DNA of 22,331 bases from JBKJUK01 sp046590705 (GTDB taxonomy: Bacteria; Acidobacteriota; Thermoanaerobaculia; Gp7-AA8): the NCBI GenBank assembly GCA_046590705.1, contig JBKJUK010000343.1, forward strand, positions 1 to 22,331, given 5' to 3'. The notes under the pieces are model-generated. The model worked only from the letters and a program-made list of their open reading frames with translations, did not search any database and was not told where the DNA came from. The translations under genes and the position numbers were made by a program. This document shows positions 1 to 8,323 of the stretch, piece after piece. The stretch's first letter is position 1; the number at the start of each line of letters is the position of its first letter.

Positions 1-457
1 GCGGCTCAGAAGCAGGGGCAGGCGCGTGTTCCACGGCCTCACGGCCGTGGCTACAACGATGCCGGGCCTCCGGCCCTGTGAGGCGGGCGTGCGGTTTGAT
101 CTGGTTCCTTTTGGGCGAGCGCGGACGTACTCCTTCGGAATGACGGATCTTAGAATTCAGCAGCGAAGTCTGAGTCGCGCAAAGCCGCATAAAACCTATG
201 AGTTTCTTAGAAGCGGCGGGAAGGGTGGGCGCGAGGGATCTACGCGCAGGGACCGCGCTTGGAATGTCGAGCGCGAACCTTGTGCGTAGATTCCTCAGTC
301 GCAGCTCTCGTACCTCTCGCTGCCGAGCATGGCGTGCTCCTTCGGAATGACGTTCTCGCGGCGACGGACGCGGCGCGAACGAGCATCGTGCGTCGGGATG
401 TGAGATCACTCGCCCCTCCCGCACTCCCACGCATGCTCGCGATGACAAGACATGAGG
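1..457. repeat. Gene-free, repeat-rich left edge
   Basis: I see no convincing gene here; the short open frames run through palindromes. An 8-bp stem hairpin lies at 31-50 (CCACGGCC/GGCCGTGG) and a 5-bp one at 64-76. The word TCGGAATGAC occurs at 135-144 and 342-351, and recurs at 7137, 8186 and 8314. Bases 233-245 and 284-296 form a 12/13 inverted repeat around GATCTACGC. The region sits just past the 3' end of pgm. It belongs to the same dispersed repeat family as the elements near 7.0 and 8.1 kb. Confidence 0.6.
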
Positions 458-2104
458 TCATCCCTTCAGAAATCCATCCGAGATCATGCTTTGCGCCTCA
501 ATCAGGATCTGGTCGAGATGCTGCTCGCCGCGGAAGCTCTCGCCATACAGCTTGTAGACATCCTCGGTGCCGGACGGCCGTGCGGCGAACCAGCCATTCT
601 CTGTAGAGACTTTGATCCCTCCGAGTGGTGCTCCGTTTCCTGGCGCGGTGGTCTGCATGCGAACGATTGCTTCGCCGGCGAGTTCCTTCGTGGTGATCTG
701 TTCCGCTGAGAATTTCGAAAGAATCCGTTTCTGCTCCGATGTCGCCGGCGCGTCGATGCGACGGTAGGAAGGTTCGCCGAACCTACTCGTGAGTTCGCGG
801 TAGAGTTCACCTGGATCGCGGCCAGTAACCTCGGTCATCTCCGCTGAGAGCAGACCGAGAATGATTCCATCCTTGTCAGTGCTCCAGACCTTGCCATCGC
901 GGCGCAGAAACGATGCTCCCGCGCTCTCCTCGCCGCCAAAGCCGAGTGACCCGTCAACCAGCCCGTCGACAAACCACTTGAATCCCACGGGGACCTCGTA
1001 GAGTCTCCGCCCCAGGTCTGCTGCCACGCGATCGATCATGCCGCTGCTGACCATGGTCTTTCCCACTGCGGCGTCGCTTCGCCATTCAGCTCGATGAGAG
1101 AAGAGGTAATCGATGGCCACTGCCAGGTAGTGATTCGGATTCATCAGCCCCGCGCTTCTGGTCACAATTCCATGCCGGTCATGGTCCGTGTCGCAAGCCC
1201 AGGCCACATCGAAATTCTCGCGCTGATCGATGAGTCGCTTCATCGCGTATGGTGATGAGCAATCCATGCGGATCCTGCCGTCCCAGTCGAGGCTCATGAA
1301 GCGGAAAGTCGGGTCGACGACTTCGCTGATGACGACGAGATCGAATTTGTATCTCTCGGCGATGGCGTTCCAGTAATGGACGCCTGCGCCACCGAGTGGA
1401 TCGGCTGCCAATCGCAACTTACTGTTGCTGAGAACATCGAGGTCGAGCACGTTGTGCAGATCGTCAATGTAGTTGGTCATGTAGTCGTGACGATGGGTTG
1501 TCGACGCTTTCCGCGCACGTGCAAGCGGAATACGGCGTACGTCGCGCAAACCGGCTGCGAGCAGACCGTTCGCGGTTTCCTCGATCCACTTAGTCACGTC
1601 TGAATTTGCCGGCCCACCATTGGGAGGGTTGTATTTGAAGCCGCCATCTTCAGGTGGGTTGTGCGATGGAGTGATCACGATCCCATCAGCGAGATGTTCT
1701 CTGCGCCCGCGGTTGTAGGTGAGGATGGCGTGACTGATCACTGGAGTCGGCGTGTAACCGTTACGACTGTCGATCATGACTTCGATCTCGTTGGCCGCCA
1801 GAACTTCCAACGCACTGGCCAGGGCCGGCTCTGACAGAGCATGCGTGTCGATGCCGATGAAGAGAGGACCGTCGATTCCCTGCTCGCGGCGGTAAAGGCA
1901 GATGGCCTGCGTGGTAGCGAGGATGTGGCCTTCGTTGAAGGCCGCGTTGAATGCGGAACCACGATGCCCCGAGGTTCCGAAGGCGACTCGCTGTTCGGCG
2001 ATGGTGGTGTCGGGGAACTCCGTGTAGTAGGCGGTGAGGAGACGGGGTACGTTCACCAGCATCGTTTCGTCTGGGAGTTTTCCTGCGTTCGTGTTCACGG
2101 TCAT
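458..2104 (-). CDS. pgm: Phosphoglucomutase, alpha-D-glucose-specific
   Basis: This cytoplasmic enzyme interconverts glucose 1-phosphate and glucose 6-phosphate, linking glycogen and sugar-nucleotide metabolism to glycolysis. The 548-residue length matches the E. coli Pgm type. The phosphoserine loop TPSHNPPEDGG places the catalytic Ser at about residue 147. An AFGTSGHRG motif lies near 41-49, the metal-binding DTDHDRHG loop follows in the middle, and the phosphate-binding RPSGTEDVYKLY motif is near the C-terminus. The ATG at 2104 is preceded by GGAG with 5-nt spacing, and two overlapping TACACT boxes lie about 45 bp upstream. It appears monocistronic: the next gene upstream on the same strand ends 276 bp away. 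Family assignment is firm. Confidence 0.97.
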   Translation of the reverse strand: MTVNTNAGKLPDETMLVNVPRLLTAYYTEFPDTTIAEQRVAFGTSGHRGSAFNAAFNEGHILATTQAICLYRREQGIDGPLFIGIDTHALSEPALASALEVLAANEIEVMIDSRNGYTPTPVISHAILTYNRGRREHLADGIVITPSHNPPEDGGFKYNPPNGGPANSDVTKWIEETANGLLAAGLRDVRRIPLARARKASTTHRHDYMTNYIDDLHNVLDLDVLSNSKLRLAADPLGGAGVHYWNAIAERYKFDLVVISEVVDPTFRFMSLDWDGRIRMDCSSPYAMKRLIDQRENFDVAWACDTDHDRHGIVTRSAGLMNPNHYLAVAIDYLFSHRAEWRSDAAVGKTMVSSGMIDRVAADLGRRLYEVPVGFKWFVDGLVDGSLGFGGEESAGASFLRRDGKVWSTDKDGIILGLLSAEMTEVTGRDPGELYRELTSRFGEPSYRRIDAPATSEQKRILSKFSAEQITTKELAGEAIVRMQTTAPGNGAPLGGIKVSTENGWFAARPSGTEDVYKLYGESFRGEQHLDQILIEAQSMISDGFLKG

Positions 2105-2145
2105 TGAAGCTCCATTCAGCGGACTGCTACGGAGAGTCAGGCCCT

Positions 2146-2156
2146 AGTGTAGTGTA
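2146..2156 (-). promoter_or_regulatory. Possible -10 boxes of pgm
   Basis: Two overlapping TACACT hexamers on the minus strand lie 42-52 bp upstream of the pgm ATG. The same hexamer occurs upstream of the prolyl oligopeptidase gene. No convincing -35 box is visible, so this is a weak call. The rest of 2105-2380 shows nothing recognisable. Confidence 0.3.
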
Positions 2157-2380
2157 GCGTCGCGCTCGTTCCGTGCGGTACGTTAAGCGTCTGAGCGGCA
2201 AGTTGCAAGCCATCTAACGCTAGGGGTAGTCCCGACCCGCCGCTGGATCGTTCGGTGATGCTTTCGACTTGCGGAGAACGTCACGGCTCGGCGCATCCCC
2301 GTCAGCGTCACCGACGATGTTAGTTTTAGAGAAGATTGACTCGTCGGGCTTCGCGCGACCCTGCTCCGTTGCGCGATTTG

Positions 2381-3784
2381 CTAAGCGCGCTCCGCTTCCT
2401 TCGCAATGGCACGGGCCATGTCACTGAAAATCCTGGCGTGGAGTGGGTAGATTCCATACCAGTACAGAGCGCCGAGTAATCCTCGTGGAGCGAAGATCGC
2501 GGTCTGGATCAGTCGCGCACCCGCGCCCTCTTTCACCACTTCCCACTGCAGCCAGGCCTCGCCTGGAACTTTCATCTCGGCACGAAGTCGCAGCATCTGA
2601 TCCTGCTCAATCGCTTCGACCCGCCAGAAATCGAGCGCTTCTCCGATGAGCAGCTCCTGCGGATGCCTGCGTCCCCTTCGCAACCCAGGTCCTCCGACCA
2701 TGCGGTCGAGGAAACCACGAATCTGCCACGCAGCGTTCCAGGCCCTCCACCCTGAGTCGCCTCCCATGGAGGAGAAGGTGTTGAAGACTCGAGCGGGCGT
2801 GGCCTTCACCGGAAGTGAGCGAACTTCACGCATGAGTCCTTCTCGATCCGAAAACTCATACGCGGGCGCTGCATGCAGCGCGTCGCTCCAACGAGTCTCA
2901 GTTTGTGAGTCCCTTTCGAGCGCTGCGACAACCGCGTCTCGGTACGAGCGCGGCCTGACTTCGGGGAAATGAGCTTCCGCACGAGTGGTATCTGCGACCA
3001 CCGGCTCGACGATTCCTTCGATGAGCGGGACGGCCAGACGGTTGGGAATCGGCGTGACCAGACCGACCCACAAGCCGGCCACACGCGGAGCGGGGATCGG
3101 AACCGCGAGGATGGTGCGGCGGAGTCCACGCACCTCGGCGTAAGACTCCATCATCTGACGGAAAGTCAGCCGGTCCGAACCGATCTCGATCACGCCCGTG
3201 ATATCGCGACCAGCAGCGAGAAGCAGATAGTCGAGTACGTCACGGATGGAAATCGGTTGCACCAGATTTTCGATCCATCGCGGCGCGATCATGGTGGGAA
3301 GTCGCTCGGTGAGATAGCGCAACATCTCGAAGGAGGCCGAGCCGGATCCGATGATCGGGCCGGCGCGGAATTCGAGAACTGGTAAGGACTCCCTCAGAAT
3401 CTCTCCCACTTCCGCGCGGCTGCGAAGATGCTCCGAACGCTGCTCGCCATGAGGAAGCAATCCTCCAAGGTAAATGACTCTGTCCAGCGCAGCAGGAGTC
3501 GCGGCGACGAAGTTCTGTGCTGCGCGTCGATCAGTTTCCTGGAAGCCTGCACTCATCATCGAGTGCACGAGGTAGTAGGCGATGTCGACTTCGTTGAGCG
3601 CCTTTTTGAGCGAGTCGAGATCGAGAATGTCCGCTTCCGCCACTTCTACCGAGTCGAACCAGGGACGTCCGGCGATCCGCGAGGCATCACGAACCATGAC
3701 CCGGACTTTGTGTCCGGCCGCCAGAAGGCGTGGCACAAGGCGGCCACCGATATATCCGGTCGCTCCCGTTACGAGGATGCGCAT
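2381..3784 (-). CDS. SDR-family NAD(P)-binding epimerase-like protein with DUF2867 C-terminus
   Basis: The N-terminus is a Rossmann fold of the atypical SDR/NmrA type. The dinucleotide loop GATGYIGG sits at about residues 7-14, followed by the acidic strand end VAEADILD and the YLVHSM segment usual in YbjT-like proteins. From about residue 300 the chain continues into a DUF2867-type domain, rich in Trp and aromatic residues, which is the usual architecture for this roughly 470-residue family. The substrate is unknown; relatives are annotated as nucleoside-diphosphate-sugar epimerases, but such activity is unproven. The start ATG at 3784 has GGAG at 5-nt spacing. The yaiI-like gene lies 136 bp upstream on the same strand, so co-transcription is possible. 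No membrane segment is obvious. Confidence 0.88.
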   Translation of the reverse strand: MRILVTGATGYIGGRLVPRLLAAGHKVRVMVRDASRIAGRPWFDSVEVAEADILDLDSLKKALNEVDIAYYLVHSMMSAGFQETDRRAAQNFVAATPAALDRVIYLGGLLPHGEQRSEHLRSRAEVGEILRESLPVLEFRAGPIIGSGSASFEMLRYLTERLPTMIAPRWIENLVQPISIRDVLDYLLLAAGRDITGVIEIGSDRLTFRQMMESYAEVRGLRRTILAVPIPAPRVAGLWVGLVTPIPNRLAVPLIEGIVEPVVADTTRAEAHFPEVRPRSYRDAVVAALERDSQTETRWSDALHAAPAYEFSDREGLMREVRSLPVKATPARVFNTFSSMGGDSGWRAWNAAWQIRGFLDRMVGGPGLRRGRRHPQELLIGEALDFWRVEAIEQDQMLRLRAEMKVPGEAWLQWEVVKEGAGARLIQTAIFAPRGLLGALYWYGIYPLHARIFSDMARAIAKEAERA

Positions 3785-3844
3785 TACGTCTCCGCCTTAG
3801 CCTGCATGTCTCATCCTGTTGAGGTTTCCGTTCTGAGTCATCGC

Positions 3845-3877
3845 ATCACCATGCAGCAGGGCTCTGCACGCGGTGAT
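3845..3877 (-). other. Imperfect hairpin between yaiI-like gene and SDR gene
   Basis: ATCACC (3845-3850) and GGTGAT (3872-3877) pair, with TGCA pairing partly inside. There is no T-tract, so this may be an mRNA-processing or attenuation hairpin or simply chance. Confidence 0.25.
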
Positions 3878-3920
3878 CCACCGTCTCTCCAGCAATGATT
3901 TCACGTGGGCGCTGTCACTG

Positions 3921-4376
3921 CTACTCCTGCTCCCGCCGCACCGACTGAACCGCTTGGTCGAGTGCCTGCATGAAGCGGGAACTGTCGCGCTTCTCGAAAG
4001 GCGCCGGGCCTCCCGTGCGCTCGCCACTCCCCCTGAGATCGGCGAGAAGCTCGCGTGTCGCCAGAGCGTCACCGATGTTGTCCTCGGTGAAGGGGCGGCC
4101 CGTTGTCCCGATCACCCGTGCCGATTTTTGCAGACAACGCGACGCCAGCAGAATGTCGGCGGTCACGACGATATCGCCTGTTTCAGCGTGATCGGCGATC
4201 CAGTCATCGGCGATGTCAAGTCCCGCAGCCACGATCTCGAGCGTAAAGGCAGGGTCTTCCGGAATCCGCATCGTCGAATTGGCAACAAGCGTCACCTGCA
4301 GCCCATAACGACGTGCGACGCGGTACACCTCTTCCTTCACGGGGCAGGCGTCGGCGTCGACGAAGATATGCAGCAT
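3921..4376 (-). CDS. yaiI: YaiI/YqxD family protein (UPF0178, DUF188)
   Basis: The 151-residue length and the N-terminal motif FVDADACPVKEEVYRVA are diagnostic of the UPF0178/DUF188 family, which has a PIN-like fold with clustered Asp residues. Further family signatures are the D-x-A-D-D-W-I segment, VVTADILLASRCL, and TGRPFTEDNIG. The molecular function is not established, although the fold suggests nuclease-type metal chemistry. The ATG at 4376 has no Shine-Dalgarno sequence; instead a TATCAT hexamer sits exactly 6 nt before it, suggesting a leaderless transcript. The last ~25 residues are charged and Gln-rich. Downstream is the SDR gene on the same strand. Confidence 0.93.
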   Translation of the reverse strand: MLHIFVDADACPVKEEVYRVARRYGLQVTLVANSTMRIPEDPAFTLEIVAAGLDIADDWIADHAETGDIVVTADILLASRCLQKSARVIGTTGRPFTEDNIGDALATRELLADLRGSGERTGGPAPFEKRDSSRFMQALDQAVQSVRREQE

Positions 4377-4382
4377 GCTTAG

Positions 4383-4388
4383 ATGATA
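4383..4388 (-). promoter_or_regulatory. Possible leaderless -10 box of the yaiI-like gene
   Basis: TATCAT on the minus strand ends 6 nt before the ATG at 4376. That spacing would put the transcription start at or next to the start codon. No Shine-Dalgarno is present and the -35 is not recognisable. Confidence 0.35.
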
Positions 4389-4491
4389 GCGTTTGGAGCA
4401 ATAGCCAGTTTGGAGCAGTAGCTAGTAGAGAAGTAGCCAGTAACCAGTAGGGACAGGCCGATCCTGTGTGGCACATGGTGATCCTGTGTGG

Positions 4492-4511
4492 CACAGGCAA
4501 TCCTGCCTGTG
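4492..4511. repeat. Dispersed palindrome CACAGGC, copy 1
   Basis: The 20-bp palindrome CACAGGCAATCCTGCCTGTG is preceded by GTGTGG. Two further copies lie at 10574-10593 and, reversed with one base change, at 10705-10724. This is a REP-like intergenic hairpin. Confidence 0.75.
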
Positions 4512-4600
4512 AGGCGCTACACGCGATCTGTGCCGCACTGTCCCCGCTTATCGAAGACTAGCTTCTGGCTACCAGCTCCAAACTACTGGCTACTGGTTAC

Positions 4601-4628
4601 TAACTACTGGTTACTAACTACTGGTTAC
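4601..4628. repeat. 14-bp tandem repeat
   Basis: TAACTACTGGTTAC occurs twice head to tail (4601-4614, 4615-4628), with partial units on each side. The tandem forms part of the right arm region of the inverted-repeat element. Confidence 0.8.
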
Positions 4629-4660
4629 TGGCTACTAGCTACTGACTACCAGCTTCTTGC

Positions 4661-4666
4661 TACACT
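4661..4666 (+). promoter_or_regulatory. Possible -10 box of the prolyl oligopeptidase gene
   Basis: TACACT lies about 50 bp upstream of the ATG at 4717, immediately after the repeat patch. Its -35 region would fall inside the repeat words. A GC-rich CCGCGG(N)CCGCGG stretch follows, at about 4671-4692. Confidence 0.3.
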
Positions 4667-4716
4667 CACCCCGCGGCAGCACCCGCCGCGGTTCCGATCC
4701 CCACACTGGAGGCTTC

Positions 4717-6852
4717 ATGCGTATTCGTCCGTTCAAAATGTACCTCATCCTTACGCTTGCTTTTCCTCTCGCGGCGCTGTCGCAGAATCTGATGGAGTCG
4801 AAGAAACTCGACTACCCGAAGACAAAGAAAATCGAACACTCCGACACCTATCATGGCGTAGCAGTGGCCGATCCTTATCGCTGGCTGGAGAACGAGAGCG
4901 ATCCTGAGACGGTCAAGTGGGTAGAGGAGCAGAACAAGGTCACGTTTGCTTATCTCGATACTCTTCCCGGGCGCGACAAACTGAAGGCGCGCCTGACCGA
5001 ACTCTACGACTACCCGAAGTTCGAGGCGCCTTTCCGTAATGGCCAGTATTACATCTATGCGATGAACACCGGTCTACAGAACCAGGATGTTCTCTACATT
5101 CAGAAGGGAATCAACGGTAAAGCAGAAGTACTGCTCGATCCGAACAAGTTCTCCACCGACGGCACCTCCAGACTCGGGCCGTTCTCCATGTCCGAGAACG
5201 GTAAGTACGCGGCCTACGGCATCTCCAAAGGCGGGTCCGACTGGCAGGAGTACTACGTGATGGACGTGAAGACGCGCGAGCGGCTTGCCGATCACCTCGA
5301 GTGGGTGAAGGTGTCTGGTCTGGCCTGGCAGGGCGACGGTTTTTATTACAGTCGCTACGCCGCGCCGGACAAGGGGAAGGAACTCACGTCCAAGAACGAG
5401 AATCACAAGGTCTACTTCCACAAAGTCGGCACGCCTCAGTCACAGGACGAACTGGTCTATGAAGACAAGGTGAACGCGCAGCGCTTCCATATAGTTTCCA
5501 CCAGCGAAGATGAGCGCTATACATTTCTCACGATCTCCGAGCGAGGCAAGGGGCTCAAGGGCAACGCGCTCTTCTACCGCGCGCGCGGTGAAAAGGAGTT
5601 CAAGCCGATCGTGGCAGAGGTCGGCAACGATCGCTTCGGAGTCGTCGACAACGTCGGCGACAAGTTCCTGGTCGAGACGGATCGCAACGCGCAGAACGGC
5701 AGGGTTGTTCTCTTCGATCCGAAGAATCCGGCGGAGTCGAACTGGAAAGACGTACTTGCAGAGCAGCCCGAACCACTGCAGAGCGCAGGAACCGCTGGCG
5801 GCAAACTATTTGCCTCCTATCTGAAGGATGTCACCACCCGCACGTACGTCTATGACCTCAGCGGCAAGGGACGGAAGGAAATCAAGCTTCCAGGCCTCGG
5901 TGTGGCCGGAGGGTTTGGTGGGAAGAAGGACGACAAGGTCATTTTCTACACCTTCACTTCGTTTACCTTTCCTCCCACTATCTACCGCTATGACCTCGCG
6001 ACGGGCAAGTCGACGAAGTTCCGCGCTCCCACCGTTCCGGGATTCGATGCGAAGAACTTCGAAACAAAGCAGGTCTTCTACACGAGCAAGGACAAAACCC
6101 GCGTTCCGATGTTCCTCACCTATCGGAAGGGACTGAAGCTGGACGGAGCGAATCCGACGTTGCTGTACGCCTACGGCGGTTTCAACGTCGTCACTCTACC
6201 CACGTTCAGGTCTCTCCGCCTGGCCCTGCTGGAAAAGGGTTTCGTATACGCCTCGGCGAACATTCGAGGCGGTGGCGAATACGGAGAGAAGTGGCATGAA
6301 GGCGGGATGAAACTGAATAAGCAGAACGTCTACGACGACTTCATCGCGGCAGCGGAGTGGTTGATCGCGAATCGCTACACATCGTCGTCAAAGCTGGCCG
6401 TGCAGGGTGGCTCGAATGGTGGACTGTTGGTCGGCGCTGTTGCGAATCAGCGCCCCGACCTTTTCAAAGTGGCGCTTCCTGCCGTAGGCGTGATGGACAT
6501 GCTTCGTTTTCACAAATTCACCATCGGCTGGAACTGGGTTGCGGACTATGGTTCCAGCGACAACGAAGAAGAGTTCAAGGCGCTTCGAGCCTACTCACCG
6601 CTGCACAACATCCGCAAAGGTGTGAACTACCCGGCGACCTTGATTACTACTGCAGATCATGACGATCGCGTCGTGCCAGCGCATTCGTTCAAGTACGCGG
6701 CAACGCTGCAGGAGAATCAATCGGGTGACAATCCCGTACTGATCAGGATTGACACCAAGTCGGGCCACGGCGCGAGCAACACCAAGAAAGCGATCGAACA
6801 GACCGCCGATATTTACGCTTTCCTGATGTACCACCTGGGAGTCAAACCGTAG
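4717..6852 (+). CDS. Prolyl oligopeptidase family serine peptidase (S9A), secreted
   Basis: The product cleaves short peptides after proline, probably in the periplasm. The ATG at 4717 was chosen because it has GGAGG just upstream and begins a signal peptide (MRIRPFKMYLILTLAFPLAALSQ); the longer frame from 4657 adds an unlikely Arg-rich extension. This gives 711 residues, the family norm. The N-terminus holds the YHGVAVADPYRWLE motif, and a seven-bladed propeller spans about 90-440. The catalytic domain carries the Ser in GGSNGG (about 566), the Asp in DHDDRVVP (649/650) and the His in SGHGAS (about 684), a complete triad. It is monocistronic and flanked by repeat elements. With the M13 enzyme at 8.5 kb it points to peptide scavenging. 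Confidence 0.96.
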   Translation: MRIRPFKMYLILTLAFPLAALSQNLMESKKLDYPKTKKIEHSDTYHGVAVADPYRWLENESDPETVKWVEEQNKVTFAYLDTLPGRDKLKARLTELYDYPKFEAPFRNGQYYIYAMNTGLQNQDVLYIQKGINGKAEVLLDPNKFSTDGTSRLGPFSMSENGKYAAYGISKGGSDWQEYYVMDVKTRERLADHLEWVKVSGLAWQGDGFYYSRYAAPDKGKELTSKNENHKVYFHKVGTPQSQDELVYEDKVNAQRFHIVSTSEDERYTFLTISERGKGLKGNALFYRARGEKEFKPIVAEVGNDRFGVVDNVGDKFLVETDRNAQNGRVVLFDPKNPAESNWKDVLAEQPEPLQSAGTAGGKLFASYLKDVTTRTYVYDLSGKGRKEIKLPGLGVAGGFGGKKDDKVIFYTFTSFTFPPTIYRYDLATGKSTKFRAPTVPGFDAKNFETKQVFYTSKDKTRVPMFLTYRKGLKLDGANPTLLYAYGGFNVVTLPTFRSLRLALLEKGFVYASANIRGGGEYGEKWHEGGMKLNKQNVYDDFIAAAEWLIANRYTSSSKLAVQGGSNGGLLVGAVANQRPDLFKVALPAVGVMDMLRFHKFTIGWNWVADYGSSDNEEEFKALRAYSPLHNIRKGVNYPATLITTADHDDRVVPAHSFKYAATLQENQSGDNPVLIRIDTKSGHGASNTKKAIEQTADIYAFLMYHLGVKP

Positions 6853-6969
6853 ACGTCTGAGCTTCGGTAAGAAGCGACTTTCGAGCGGCTGCGGTCTCGG
6901 AGCGATCCGGGCCCTCAGCCGCCTGACCCCGGCCCCCCCCGGACCGTTTCGCCCCGTGTCCATCAGAAC

Positions 6970-7146
6970 GTCATTCCGATGAGCCGCGCGATTCTGGTCG
7001 CGGGCAGCGCTGACTGCGAAGAGGAATCTCCGGTCCGCGCAGACGCGGTGGATCCGTACGACCCTCGCGGCGCGGAACGGAGATTCCTCTTCGCCCCTCA
7101 CACCTCGCAAGGATCGCCGCGGCGTCCCCGAGCTCATCGGAATGAC
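6970..7146. repeat. 177-bp nested inverted-repeat (MITE/REP-like) element
   Basis: The outer ends are a perfect 15-bp inverted repeat: GTCATTCCGATGAGC at 6970-6984 and its complement at 7132-7146. Inside is a second inverted pair, 7016-7040 against 7070-7094, matching at 24 of 25 positions. The right half resembles 8251-8323. No coding capacity is evident. The element lies in the convergent gap between the prolyl oligopeptidase and the SGNH gene. Confidence 0.8.
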
Positions 7147-7198
7147 GTCGCGTTGCAGAACGCGAAGTGATGTAGTGTTTGACCCGGCCGCTCTGAAA

Positions 7199-7900
7199 TT
7201 AGCGAGCTTTGTCGGCCTTCCTGACCAGTTTCAAGGTCGGTCCTTCGAGTCTCTCGGCCATGAGCCGATATCCTTTTCCGTTGGGATGGATCTCGTCGCT
7301 CTTGAGTTCAGGCTTGCTGAGAATCCCGTCGAGAACATCAGGGACCAGCAGGCAGCGTTCATCTCTGGCGATGCGCTCGTACATTCGTGCGTAGTTCGCA
7401 CTCATGCTGGGAAAGCTGAACCCGAGCAGCATCACCATCGAGTCTTCCGCATGAATCTTGCGGATGATTTCTCGAAGGTTGGCCTCGGTGGTGGACGGGG
7501 GGACTCCGCGCAGGAAGTCGTTCCCGCCGAGTCCAACTAGGACTAGTCGCGGTCTCGCGGTGAGCACGTCACGCTCGAGACGAAGGAGTGCAGACTCGGT
7601 CGTATCGCCGTTCACGCCACGATTTGTAATCGGCAGTTTCACCCGACGTGAAAGCTCGGACGGATAGTCTTCTCCTGGAGCAGCTCCGTACCCTGCGGTC
7701 AGTGAATCGCCGAAGGCAATGATGCCGCTGTTCTTCGAGTTCAGACTTGCGACCCGTCCGAAAGGCGAAGGCCAGAGTGCCCAGATCATTACGGCCAGCA
7801 GAAGCGCGCCGGCGATGATCAGGGAGCGTTCATGACCTGCCCACGGTTTCGGCTGGGTTCGTGGTGGCAACTTCGAGTTTCTTCCCGTACTTCTGTTCAT
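7199..7900 (-). CDS. Membrane-anchored SGNH/GDSL esterase (TesA-like)
   Basis: This is a GDSL-family hydrolase resembling arylesterase/lysophospholipase TesA. All four blocks are visible: FGDSLTAGYG with nucleophile Ser66, GVNGDTT (Gly block), GLGGNDFLRG with Asn127, and DEIHPNGKGY with Asp202 and His205. An N-terminal hydrophobic helix (about 27-42, preceded by basic residues) should anchor it to the inner membrane with the catalytic domain outside. The ATG at 7900 was chosen because AAGGA lies 11 nt upstream; an ATG at 7912 adds four residues but overlaps that AAGGA. The gene is alone, between two repeat elements. The substrate, whether lipid, sugar ester or peptidoglycan acetyl, cannot be told. 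Confidence 0.92.
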   Translation of the reverse strand: MNRSTGRNSKLPPRTQPKPWAGHERSLIIAGALLLAVMIWALWPSPFGRVASLNSKNSGIIAFGDSLTAGYGAAPGEDYPSELSRRVKLPITNRGVNGDTTESALLRLERDVLTARPRLVLVGLGGNDFLRGVPPSTTEANLREIIRKIHAEDSMVMLLGFSFPSMSANYARMYERIARDERCLLVPDVLDGILSKPELKSDEIHPNGKGYRLMAERLEGPTLKLVRKADKAR

Positions 7901-8068
7901 GTCTCGAGGCATCCTTGTATCGAAGTGTACCGCCGTCCTCAGAACTGATGAACGCAGAACGCAGAACGATGAAGTAAGAAAGGTGCGGGATCGCCGTCTC
8001 GTCTATGCGCGTTCATCGGCGGCGCGGCGCGGACCGAACGATGAAGAAAGAGAAGAGTTTGCAACGCT

Positions 8069-8195
8069 GTCATCCCGAGCGGGTGGATGGGCGGGCAGGC
8101 GAGGGACCTCACGCGCTACGAACGATGTCAGTTACTTCACGAATGTGAAGTGGCGTAGATAGCTCGCGCCCGCCCGTCCCGCCGCTCGGAATGAC
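8069..8195. repeat. Nested inverted-repeat unit, CCGAGC/GGAATGAC family
   Basis: The ends GTCATCCCGAGCGG (8069-8082) and CCGCTCGGAATGAC (8182-8195) are complementary at 13 of 14 positions. A GGGCGGGC...GCCCGCCC pair, a CGCTAC/GTAG pair and TTCACGAATGTGAA lie inside, so the unit should fold into one long stem. It resembles the unit at 1-457. Confidence 0.75.
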
Positions 8196-8250
8196 GGCCC
8201 TCCTCGTTTTGCGTTCATCCGCTCTCAGTTCTGCGTTCATCAACTGCGCC

Positions 8251-8323
8251 GCGCGGACCGGAGATTTCTCTTCGCGTTTCACACCTTGCCGACTCGTCTC
8301 AGTCACGCGTGCATCGGAATGAC
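8251..8323. repeat. Half-copy of the 6970-7146 element
   Basis: Bases 8251-8275 match 7070-7094 except at two positions, and both are followed by a TCACACCT-type stretch and end in CATCGGAATGAC. The left half of the element is absent. Confidence 0.65.

Larger units (their letters stand above)
4432..4636. repeat. Inverted-repeat element with perfect 19-bp arms
   Basis: Bases 4432-4450 are the exact reverse complement of 4618-4636 (CTACTGGTTACTGGCTACT). The flanks extend the theme with many variants of the words TACTGG, TAGCTAC and GGTTACT on both sides. Inside lie a direct repeat of GATCCTGTGTGGCACA (4460-4475 and 4480-4495) and a 20-bp palindrome. No gene is visible. The patch sits between the divergent yaiI-like and prolyl oligopeptidase genes and so contributes to both 5' regions. 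Confidence 0.75.

Noticed and set aside
26..606. Overlapping open frames of 73-115 codons at the left edge
   Set aside because: They run through palindromes and the GGAATGAC repeats or into the pgm gene, are Arg-rich, and have no ribosome site or recognisable motif.
2969..3898. Plus-strand open frames of 138 and 156 codons opposite the SDR gene
   Set aside because: They are antisense shadows; the minus-strand SDR protein with its Rossmann motif explains this DNA.
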